Assembly (NCBI GenBank): GCA_020429485.1
Contig: JAGQLK010000075.1
Span: 1-6,083, forward strand
DNA length: 6,083 nt
Reading direction: 5' to 3'
DNA from: Candidatus Dojkabacteria bacterium
Lineage (GTDB): Bacteria > Patescibacteriota > Dojkabacteria > B142 > OLB20
Each line of letters starts with the position of its first letter. Positions within the stretch are counted from its first letter, which is position 1. Positions 1-4,952 of the stretch are shown here, one piece after another. The notes under the pieces are model-generated. The model was not told the DNA's origin and searched no databases. It saw only the letters and a program-made list of their open reading frames with translations. Position numbers and translations under genes: made by a program.

Positions 1-1
1 A

Positions 2-271
2 TATAGATATAAAGAGTTGGATAAATATTATATTGCCATGAAGTCAGGTACTGCATTGATACCATACAAAGATAGGCCAGGTTATTCATCTGACATTAAT
101 GCTACGTATGTAGGCTTCGATGCGTCTCCAGAAAAGAAATTTGTGATGTTGATCAAAGTTGAAGACCCACAAGTAGGGGATTTATCATTTTATAATGCTA
201 GAATGCTATGGTTAGATACCTTTATTGAAATCAAAGATTACTTGGGTGTACCTGCATACAAAGAGAACTAA
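2..271 (+). CDS. Penicillin-binding protein (PBP2/FtsI-type transpeptidase), C-terminal fragment
   Basis: The frame is open from the first bases of the window, so this is the tail of a longer gene. The TTG at 17 should not be taken as its start. KSGTA at 41-55 matches the third active-site motif (K-S/T-G) of serine penicillin-recognising transpeptidases, which cross-link peptidoglycan outside the cytoplasmic membrane. It is followed by a glycine/tyrosine turn (RPGYSSDINATYVGF) and by FVMLIKVEDP, which fit the beta strands after KTG in PBP2/FtsI proteins. The end, YLGVPAY, resembles the usual C-terminus of that family. About 75 residues follow the KSG, which is normal. The SxxK and SxN motifs lie upstream and cannot be checked. 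Serine replaces the more common threonine of KTG, which is an accepted variant. FtsI (division) and PBP2 (elongation) cannot be told apart from this piece. The stop overlaps the end of the opposite-strand DUF5996-like gene by 4 bases. Confidence 0.82.
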   Translation, partial: YRYKELDKYYIAMKSGTALIPYKDRPGYSSDINATYVGFDASPEKKFVMLIKVEDPQVGDLSFYNARMLWLDTFIEIKDYLGVPAYKEN

Positions 272-1023
272 ATAGTGCTTAATAGTTGTTCATGATGTGT
301 AGTAAAAAAATCCACTACTTCCTCTGAGGTCTTAATATCAGAATAATTAAGTACAATACCTCTCCACTCCTTATCATTGTAGTATTGTGGTTTTTTAACC
401 CTTGGTAAAAAATCTTTAGGCCATGGGTGAATATAAGTAGCTAGGTAGGGCATTTGGATAGTTTCATCACCTAGTGAAAAACCATGGTAAATAAGCTGCT
501 CAATATCATTTGGATTATACCAATTGAAGGCTAAGTCTAAGTGGTGAGGCCAGAGCTTGATTGTGCTTTGCTCAATTCCAAATTTGTTTTCTAATTGAGT
601 AAAAATTTGTTGCATAAATGAGACTGCTTCGAAAATATCAATGAATAGTTCTGTGTTGATACCCAAAGGTGCTAAAGTGTGATTGGTTAGTGGAGGTAAC
701 TCACACTCTTTATTAACTTTTGATGCAATAAACTCAAAGATTTCAATAGAACTTATGGTAGGTGTTAAGTGGAGTTTGTTTTCTTTGCCGTTAGCTGAAA
801 TAAATTTAATAATTAATTTCCTGGGCTCTATTACTACTTTCTCACCTGCCGATTTGGAAAAGTAATCTGTAGATATTGATTTCTGGTTCACCTTGAAGCC
901 AACATGCATCCAATTTGGTCTCTCCTTTGCAAGCAATGCAGAAAAAGATCCAATCGTTCTAAATAATTTGTGGATAGCAGGTAAATCCTTGGACAAGGTT
1001 TTTGAATTAAGTTTAGGGATCAT
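268..1023 (-). CDS. DUF5996-like protein, third gene of the aldolase/fructose-bisphosphatase operon
   Basis: This 251-residue protein has no signal peptide or membrane segment, so it is probably cytoplasmic. It resembles the DUF5996 family in several ordered blocks. An N-terminal helical part is followed by RPNWMHVGFKV at residues 35-45, matching the family's HWWHV-type strand. A strand-rich middle follows, then LWPHHLDLA at 157-165, which is the most recognisable family block. GDETIQMPYLATY comes next, then HPWP at 199-202 and EWRGIVLNY at 219-227, as in family members. The biochemical function of DUF5996 is unknown to me and no catalytic role is assigned. H160, H161 and D163 are the obvious candidates for conserved polar residues. 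The start is 2 bases beyond the fructose-bisphosphatase stop, so the two genes are almost certainly co-transcribed, and no Shine-Dalgarno precedes it. The family call is from memory of its motifs; the role is open. Confidence 0.72.
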   Translation of the reverse strand: MIPKLNSKTLSKDLPAIHKLFRTIGSFSALLAKERPNWMHVGFKVNQKSISTDYFSKSAGEKVVIEPRKLIIKFISANGKENKLHLTPTISSIEIFEFIASKVNKECELPPLTNHTLAPLGINTELFIDIFEAVSFMQQIFTQLENKFGIEQSTIKLWPHHLDLAFNWYNPNDIEQLIYHGFSLGDETIQMPYLATYIHPWPKDFLPRVKKPQYYNDKEWRGIVLNYSDIKTSEEVVDFFTTHHEQLLSTI

Positions 1024-1025
1024 GG

Positions 1026-1976
1026 TTACATCATCATATTTAAGAAGTATTCTACTTCTCTTTTGCTACCTAATACAACAGGAACTCTCTGGTCAGTTGA
1101 TTCAGGAGTAATATCTAGTGGATTCTCGGTTCCAACACGAGCAAGGCCTCCTGCATTTTCTACTATCATAGCTACAGGATTTACCTCGAATAAAAGCCTC
1201 AGTTTTCCATTTGGGTTTTCTTTGTCACTTGGGTATAAGAAAATACCACCTTCCATAAGTGTTCTATGAATATCAGCAGCCATAGAACCAACATATCTTA
1301 ATTTATAGGTATGTTCTTTGAGCATTTTTAAATAGTTCTGTAGACTTTTAGAAAAAAGTAACTCTCGTCCTTCGTTAATGGAGTATATCTTCCCAATACT
1401 TGGCATACGGATATTTTTATGAGTTAAGATAAATTCTCCGCTAGATTGATCAAGAGTGAATATGTTTACTTTACCAATTCTGCTGGTGTAAACAAATTCA
1501 ATTGTGTTGCTGTAATACATGTAACCTGCTGCAAGCTGCTGATTACCTGGCAATAGAATTTTATCTTCCTTACTAAATATCGAAAATAAAGTACCAAGAC
1601 TTATATGAGACGCTAAATTGGATGAGCCATCTATCGGATCAAAGAAAACGGTGTATCTTCCCTGTTGTTTATTGACGAAATCAGTAGTATCCATCTCTTC
1701 TGAAGCAATTGAGTAGACTGCAGTTGATTCTGATAGATTCTTTACAAGTCGATCGTTACTGAAGATGTCTAGCTTTTTCTGTACTTCCCCGAAAATATTA
1801 GTGCTATGAGACTCTCCCATATTAGTTGACAATTCAGCCATTTCGAGCTCGCCAGCAATTTCTAAGCATGACTCAACTATTCGCATAACAACATCCTTGA
1901 ATTCTCCAGTACCAGTTGCTATTAACTTATCTTCTAAGTCAATAAAGTCTCGGAGTGTTATACGCCTTTGAATCAT
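1026..1976 (-). CDS. fbp: Class I fructose-1,6-bisphosphatase
   Basis: This enzyme hydrolyses fructose 1,6-bisphosphate to fructose 6-phosphate and phosphate, the committed gluconeogenic step, in the cytoplasm with Mg2+. The 316-residue length is close to the family norm. Visible motifs in order are GTGE at residues 22-25 (the N-terminal region that binds AMP in characterised enzymes), GEVQKKLD at 63-70, SEE at 92-94, and the metal-binding signature DPIDGSSN at 113-120. NEGR at 201-204, RYVGSM at 227-232 and KLRLLFEVNP at 258-267 follow, with E264 as the expected metal ligand, then QRVPVVLGS near the end. All catalytic elements look intact. R107-Y108 occupies the place of the Lys-Tyr that contacts AMP in the pig enzyme, so AMP inhibition is plausible but unproven. 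The start ATG shares an ATGA with the aldolase stop, implying coupled translation. There is no Shine-Dalgarno. Confidence 0.96.
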   Translation of the reverse strand: MIQRRITLRDFIDLEDKLIATGTGEFKDVVMRIVESCLEIAGELEMAELSTNMGESHSTNIFGEVQKKLDIFSNDRLVKNLSESTAVYSIASEEMDTTDFVNKQQGRYTVFFDPIDGSSNLASHISLGTLFSIFSKEDKILLPGNQQLAAGYMYYSNTIEFVYTSRIGKVNIFTLDQSSGEFILTHKNIRMPSIGKIYSINEGRELLFSKSLQNYLKMLKEHTYKLRYVGSMAADIHRTLMEGGIFLYPSDKENPNGKLRLLFEVNPVAMIVENAGGLARVGTENPLDITPESTDQRVPVVLGSKREVEYFLNMMM

Positions 1977-2893
1977 TGTTTAATATTCTGATAAATACTT
2001 TCTGCTTGGTCCAAGTTCTTACCTTCAACTACTATTGCATGAATTGCATTAATTAGCCTCACTGCGTCCCTAAGCTCTCTTTGGTGTATATTCCTGCCTA
2101 ATGCGCATCCTGAAGTCTCACCAATATGCATTTGTTCAAATATTTCTTTTAGAAGCATTGTTGCTTCTTTAGTTTTCCCTCCGGAGCAAACAACTTTGGT
2201 ATTACCAGCAGCCAGTACAGCTTCCTTGACTAACAGTGCTGGATTTTGTCCATTATCAATAGGGCAGTTAACTTTGACAAAGTCTGCACCAAGTGCACTG
2301 GCAACACCGGCTGCACTAGCGATTAGATGTGGGTTAGTATAATTATCTATAGCGGCACCTCTTGGATAAGCCCAAATGACGCTCAAGAGCCCATTCTTGT
2401 GTGCCTGGTAGGTGATTTGCGCCGCTTCTCTCAACATTTTATCTTCATATTCGCTTCCAATGTAGACAGTGTATCCAACTGCAGGTATCTGTAAATTAGT
2501 ACTTTCTTTAAACTCAATTACCTGGCTCATATCATACCAAGCGCTGCTATACGGATCATCTTGATCTGGCTTTACTATATTTGTTTTGGAATTAAGTTTT
2601 ACTAGGTATGGGACATCCAGATAATCCATTCCATGTCTTGCAATTAGACCCAATTGAGCTGCAAATACCCCCACCGGCGCTTGTTGCGCGATCTGGAAGT
2701 AGTGATGTGGAGTAGCATCTGCTTCAGCAATTCCTTCGCCATAAAAGTCTCCATTAAGATGCTCAACCTTTTGATCACCAGCGAAAAGCAATAAATTACC
2801 ACTGCCACGAGTGGCTTTTAAATAATTATCAATATACGTATCTCGCTTATGATGAGGAACGTCTAAAGGAACTTTTATGTCTGTTGAATTCAT
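1973..2893 (-). CDS. fbaB: Class I fructose-bisphosphate aldolase (DhnA/FbaB type)
   Basis: This 306-residue aldolase interconverts fructose 1,6-bisphosphate with glyceraldehyde 3-phosphate and dihydroxyacetone phosphate through a lysine Schiff base, without metal. It belongs to the DhnA/archaeal-type branch. AGDQKVEHLN at residues 38-47 corresponds to the DHGVEHG-type active-site loop. WAYPRG at 174-179 carries the likely acid/base tyrosine Y176. GADFVKVNCP at 202-211 carries the likely Schiff-base K207. VVCSGGKTK at 234-242 and GRNIHQR at 266-272 form the C-terminal phosphate-binding loops. The N-terminal extension (DVPHHKRDTYIDNYL) fits my memory of aldolases from Patescibacteria, but I could not verify this. 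It is the first gene of a minus-strand operon. Its TGA stop overlaps the fructose-bisphosphatase ATG, and it diverges from triosephosphate isomerase across 85 bases. It is not the bifunctional aldolase/phosphatase family, since a separate phosphatase follows. There is no Shine-Dalgarno before the ATG. Confidence 0.93.
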   Translation of the reverse strand: MNSTDIKVPLDVPHHKRDTYIDNYLKATRGSGNLLLFAGDQKVEHLNGDFYGEGIAEADATPHHYFQIAQQAPVGVFAAQLGLIARHGMDYLDVPYLVKLNSKTNIVKPDQDDPYSSAWYDMSQVIEFKESTNLQIPAVGYTVYIGSEYEDKMLREAAQITYQAHKNGLLSVIWAYPRGAAIDNYTNPHLIASAAGVASALGADFVKVNCPIDNGQNPALLVKEAVLAAGNTKVVCSGGKTKEATMLLKEIFEQMHIGETSGCALGRNIHQRELRDAVRLINAIHAIVVEGKNLDQAESIYQNIKQ

Positions 2894-2917
2894 TTAAGAG
2901 CAAGTTTGATTTAATAA

Positions 2918-2946
2918 ATAATACTCACGGCTTTGAGCAATTGCAA
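2918..2946 (-). promoter_or_regulatory. Candidate promoter of the aldolase operon
   Basis: On the minus strand, TTGCAA (2946-2941) is followed by exactly 17 bases and then TATTAT (2923-2918), a 5/6 match to the -10 consensus. The -35 is a 4/6 match. Transcription would begin near 2911, leaving a leader of about 17-18 bases before the ATG at 2893. The -35 hexamer is self-complementary and is shared with the divergent isomerase promoter. An 8-base palindrome GCAATTGC (2937-2944) overlaps it and could bind a regulator. This is inferred from consensus matching only. Confidence 0.5.
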
Positions 2947-2969
2947 GATTAATATTTAGCGAGTAGAAT
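2941..2969 (+). promoter_or_regulatory. tpiA: Candidate promoter of triosephosphate isomerase, near-leaderless
   Basis: TTGCAA (2941-2946) is followed by 17 bases and TAGAAT (2964-2969), a 5/6 match to TATAAT. The -10 ends only 9 bases before the ATG at 2979. The expected transcription start near 2976 would therefore give a leader of about 2-3 bases or none. This agrees with the missing Shine-Dalgarno. The -35 box is the same six bases used by the divergent aldolase promoter. The assignment rests on consensus and spacing only. Confidence 0.52.
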
Positions 2970-2978
2970 AAAAATACT

Positions 2979-3749
2979 ATGACAGATCTGCCCATAATAG
3001 TAGCCAATTGGAAAATGAGTCTTGGCTACCAGGATACAATTAGTCTTATTAAGAAATACATATCTTTAAGTTTATCTACAACTAATTGTAGATTAATAAT
3101 TTCACCAAGTAGTTTTGTTTTATCTGAAGCATTTAAGCTGGTGCAAGACGCAGAGCTAGGTATTGCTGCGCAAGATTGCTCTATGTATGAGGGCTTGGGT
3201 GCATACACCGGTGAAATATCAGCCGAGCAATTAGCTTCATTGGGTATACACAGTATTTTGCTTGGACATTCAGAGAGGAGGGAATATCTCCAAGAAAGTA
3301 CTAAGGCAATTAATAATAAACTTAAACTAGCATTGCAATCTGGTCTAGAAGTATATTTATTTATTACAGAATCGGCGGAAGATAATTTACATAATGGAAG
3401 TACAGAACAATTAGTTCATCAATTAAACACTATTCTATTCGGCATTGCTGCTGATAAATACAATGTCGAGAATATTCATCTGGTATATGAGCCAGCATGG
3501 GCTATTTCAACATCGTTAGGGCATCATAATCCTAACCCAGATTTAGTTAACGAAAGGGCAAGCTTTATCAAAGGCTATTTTTCTAGGCATTGCATGATTG
3601 ATGGAGAAAAAATTAAAGTTTTATATGGAGGGTCTGTAAATTCTGATAATTGTAATTCGTATATAACATTAAGTGATATAGATGGTTTACTTGTAGGAAG
3701 TTCGAGTATTGATATCATGGAAATGAAGAAAATCATCACCAAACTCTAA
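2979..3749 (+). CDS. tpiA: Triosephosphate isomerase
   Basis: This enzyme interconverts dihydroxyacetone phosphate and glyceraldehyde 3-phosphate, supplying both substrates of the divergently encoded aldolase. The 256-residue length is normal for a TIM barrel. The catalytic set is present: N10 and K12 in NWKM, H97 in GHSERRE (96-102), and E171 in YEPAWAI (170-176). The phosphate-binding YGGSVN is at 216-221 and GLLVGSSS at 236-243. GAYTGEIS at 74-81 is the usual dimer loop. There are departures. The normally near-invariant Cys of the CxGE block is F128 in YLFITES, and the glycine two positions on is T130. The C-terminal hinge of the catalytic loop reads AISTS instead of AIGTG. I recall AIST-type loops in Patescibacteria homologues, so some of this may be lineage-typical. 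The ATG follows a candidate promoter at near-leaderless distance, and no Shine-Dalgarno is visible. Confidence 0.96.
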   Translation: MTDLPIIVANWKMSLGYQDTISLIKKYISLSLSTTNCRLIISPSSFVLSEAFKLVQDAELGIAAQDCSMYEGLGAYTGEISAEQLASLGIHSILLGHSERREYLQESTKAINNKLKLALQSGLEVYLFITESAEDNLHNGSTEQLVHQLNTILFGIAADKYNVENIHLVYEPAWAISTSLGHHNPNPDLVNERASFIKGYFSRHCMIDGEKIKVLYGGSVNSDNCNSYITLSDIDGLLVGSSSIDIMEMKKIITKL

Positions 3750-3769
3750 AAATAGTTGCTCTCTATTTT
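3749..3769 (+). terminator. Weak hairpin after triosephosphate isomerase
   Basis: AAAATAG (3749-3755) and CTATTTT (3763-3769) form a perfect 7-base-pair stem with a 7-base loop, starting at the last base of the isomerase stop codon. The second arm ends in four T residues. Only one G-C pair is present, so the stem is weak, and the element overlaps a candidate promoter for the next gene. It may act as a weak terminator or may be chance in AT-rich DNA. Confidence 0.25.
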
Positions 3770-3784
3770 AGATTATTTTAAACT
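3756..3784 (+). promoter_or_regulatory. Weak candidate promoter before the four-helix membrane protein
   Basis: TTGCTC (3756-3761), 17 bases and TAAACT (3779-3784) repeat the TTGC-spacing-TAnnnT layout seen at the stronger candidates in this window. Each hexamer scores about 4/6. Transcription would start near 3791, about 14 bases before the ATG at 3805. An alternative is TACTAT (3791-3796), 8 bases before the ATG, which would give a leaderless message but has no good -35. Confidence 0.28.
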
Positions 3785-3804
3785 AAATAATACTATCATT
3801 CGCA

Positions 3805-4269
3805 ATGAAACAAAGAAGTCGGAAACACCAAAGTGACTTATATAAACTGCTTGCCGCACTGTTCTTGATGCTTTCCTTCATTTATGGTTATTTCGCATAC
3901 TTCACTCTAGATATAGTTCTGGTATATAGAGACTTCGGTGTAAATCTTTTGGCACCAGTTACTATTTCTCTTTTTTCATCTGTATCATTATTAATGGCAC
4001 TCAAATTATATGTGTTGGAGAAAAAAATCTGGCAAAAATGTATGAAAGTCTTAGCAGTATTTCCGTTGTTATCAGCTGGTCTTTCATCTCTACTTTTGAT
4101 GCAGTATGACTTTGATTTTACTCTTCTATCTCCAGGTGTAGCTAATTCCATGATGGCATACACAACGGTATTAGTAATAATGTTTGTCTTGAGTTTTACT
4201 ACCCTAGGATTGCTTTGGATAACTCGAGATATCTTCTTAGAGAAAGAAAAAAATAACTCCCACAAATAG
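3805..4269 (+). CDS. Hypothetical four-helix membrane protein
   Basis: I do not recognise this 154-residue protein. It has a short basic N-terminus (MKQRSRKHQ) followed by four hydrophobic stretches at roughly residues 13-38, 46-70, 80-99 and 114-139. The C-terminal tail is charged (RDIFLEKEKNN). Basic residues at the N-terminus, the KK/K loop at 73-81 and the charged C-terminus suggest both ends face the cytoplasm. I see no catalytic or binding motif and no cleavable signal peptide. The hydrophobic helices make this frame the real one; the long opposite-strand frame here (4280-3888) has no such logic. It is separated from the isomerase by 55 bases and from the next gene by 64 bases, each containing a candidate promoter, so it may be transcribed on its own. 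Its function is unknown. Confidence 0.75.
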   Translation: MKQRSRKHQSDLYKLLAALFLMLSFIYGYFAYFTLDIVLVYRDFGVNLLAPVTISLFSSVSLLMALKLYVLEKKIWQKCMKVLAVFPLLSAGLSSLLLMQYDFDFTLLSPGVANSMMAYTTVLVIMFVLSFTTLGLLWITRDIFLEKEKNNSHK

Positions 4270-4274
4270 TCTAG

Positions 4275-4303
4275 TTGCAAAAACTAAGCTTTAGCAATAA
4301 AAT
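4275..4303 (+). promoter_or_regulatory. Candidate promoter of the ribbon-helix-helix-like gene
   Basis: TTGCAA (4275-4280) is followed by exactly 17 bases and TAAAAT (4298-4303), a 5/6 match to the -10 consensus. The -35 hexamer and spacer match those of the aldolase/isomerase divergent promoters. Transcription would start near 4310, inside the inverted repeat at 4303-4326, and leave a leader of about 24 bases. The -10 overlaps the first base of that repeat. Confidence 0.48.
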
Positions 4304-4326
4304 GTATATATATCAATTTATATACA
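4303..4326. promoter_or_regulatory. Operator-like inverted repeat upstream of the ribbon-helix-helix-like gene
   Basis: TGTATATA (4303-4310) and TATATACA (4319-4326) are perfect 8-base inverted arms separated by 8 bases (TATCAATT). The repeat begins at the end of the candidate -10, covers the expected transcription start and ends 7 bases before the ATG at 4334. A repressor bound there would block initiation. Small ribbon-helix-helix proteins commonly bind such repeats in their own promoters, so autoregulation by the downstream gene product is the natural hypothesis. The arms are almost pure alternating T-A, so chance in AT-rich DNA is a real alternative. Confidence 0.45.
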
Positions 4327-4333
4327 CTTTAAT

Positions 4334-4558
4334 ATGACAGGAAAAGCTAAAACAGCTTATGTAGCCTCAGAAGCATTATCAGAAAAAATCAAGAAGCTTC
4401 AGGATGAGTTAAAACTCAAAAGTCCTGGAGAAGTCATTGCTATGGGTCTCTCTTTGATTGAACTGTCATTAGGAAGAGAGATAGAATTCCATGAAGATGG
4501 TAAAGTATATAAATCTTCCAAATTTAAAGGGCATAATCAAACAGTCGAACTAGAGTAA
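4334..4558 (+). CDS. Small ribbon-helix-helix-like protein, putative DNA-binding regulator
   Basis: This 74-residue protein has the layout of a ribbon-helix-helix (Arc/CopG-like) domain. A short polar strand, KAKTAYVAS (residues 4-12), is followed by helix A (about 14-28, EKIKKLQDELKLK), a turn, and helix B beginning SPGEVIAMGL (30-39). The S-P-x-E-V-I pattern is typical of the second helix of that fold. A predicted hairpin (EIEFHEDGKVYK, 49-60) and a polar tail follow. If the fold is right, it would bind DNA as a dimer through the N-terminal strand, perhaps at the inverted repeat just upstream. The stop shares an A with the next ATG (TAATG), so it is translationally coupled to the acidic membrane protein. 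Such a pair recalls antitoxin-toxin spacing but is not evidence of one. An alternative is a non-DNA-binding helical adaptor. There is no Shine-Dalgarno. The fold call is moderate and no specific function is assigned. Confidence 0.68.
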   Translation: MTGKAKTAYVASEALSEKIKKLQDELKLKSPGEVIAMGLSLIELSLGREIEFHEDGKVYKSSKFKGHNQTVELE

Positions 4559-4932
4559 TGGCTTTAGCAGATACACAACCAGAAAACATTTCTGATGTAG
4601 AAGAAATAAATCATGACGATGAAGAAATTCTAGATCAGATTGACATTTCCGATCTAGAAATAGAACCAATTGAAGACTTTGGTGAACTAGAAAGTCCAGA
4701 AACAAATATTGATCTTATCCCCCTAAAGAGAGAAGATACTCGAGGTAGGTTAGCGCTCGCTTTCTTAATTGGATTCTTTACGATTCTTATTATCGGTATG
4801 ATAATTGCCGCTTTTAATCCAGGTGATAAAGTAGTAAGTGTTAGAGAAGTGCTTCTTGCCATTTCAGGAATATTATCAGGCCCGCTAGGCTTTGTTATTG
4901 GCTACTATTTTAGAAGTAGCGAAGAAAATTAA
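4558..4932 (+). CDS. Hypothetical acidic two-helix membrane protein
   Basis: I do not recognise a named family for this 124-residue protein. Residues 1-60 are strikingly acidic, with about 22 Asp/Glu against one Lys and one Arg, and are probably disordered. TRGR (61-64) leads into a first membrane helix at about 65-86. A short loop, NPGDKVVSVR (87-96), is followed by a second helix at about 97-117 ending in GYYFRSSEEN. The glycine-rich second helix (SGPLGFVIGYYF) resembles small two-helix proteins of unknown function that end in G-Y-Y-F, but this is recollection. Basic residues flanking the first helix suggest that both termini are cytoplasmic, placing the acidic tail inside the cell. The ATG overlaps the upstream stop by one base (TAATG), so the protein is probably made with the ribbon-helix-helix-like protein and may bind it. 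The acidic tail could mimic DNA or bind a basic partner; this is inference only. Confidence 0.74.
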   Translation: MALADTQPENISDVEEINHDDEEILDQIDISDLEIEPIEDFGELESPETNIDLIPLKREDTRGRLALAFLIGFFTILIIGMIIAAFNPGDKVVSVREVLLAISGILSGPLGFVIGYYFRSSEEN

Positions 4933-4952
4933 TTATTTTATTTATACTAAAT

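Noticed and set aside
17..271. TTG at 17 as the start of an independent 84-residue gene
   Set aside because: The frame is open upstream to the window edge, and the peptide begins just before the KSG motif, so it is the tail of a larger transpeptidase.
299..329. Hairpin GTAGT/ACTAC (299-318) with nearby CCTCTGAGG as a terminator
   Set aside because: It has a 5-base-pair stem with a 10-base loop and no T-run, inside a coding region. The second palindrome has a one-base loop. Neither is a credible terminator.
683..1269. Three plus-strand frames (683-865, 893-1111, 1063-1269)
   Set aside because: They lie opposite the DUF5996-like and fructose-bisphosphatase genes, which have recognisable family motifs. 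They are shadows.
1973..1976. Reading TGA as glycine, as in some Patescibacteria lineages
   Set aside because: The aldolase ends at this TGA at a family-typical length, and the overlapping ATG starts a complete fructose-bisphosphatase. The standard code fits.
1973..2893. Bifunctional fructose-bisphosphate aldolase/phosphatase
   Set aside because: The motifs (GDQKVEH, YPRG, VKVN, GRNIHQ) belong to the DhnA/FbaB Schiff-base aldolases, and a dedicated phosphatase is the next gene.
3888..4280. Long minus-strand open frame (130 codons) opposite the four-helix membrane protein
   Set aside because: It lacks any domain logic, whereas the plus-strand frame gives four clean hydrophobic helices with a charged tail. 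It is an antisense shadow.
4275..4297. TTGC/GCAA hairpin around AAGCTT as a terminator of the gene at 3805
   Set aside because: The pairing arms are 4 bases, the inner CTAA/TTAG pairing competes for the same G, and no T-run follows. A promoter reading explains the same bases better.
4334..4932. Calling the pair a confirmed toxin-antitoxin system
   Set aside because: Only the small size, overlap and putative fold resemble one. The second protein matches no toxin family I recognise, so this is kept as a hypothesis.
4943..4948. TATACT as a -10 element for the gene at 4953
   Set aside because: It ends only 4 bases before the ATG, so the transcript would start inside the gene, and there is no -35 at the right distance. 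Co-transcription with 4558-4932 is simpler.
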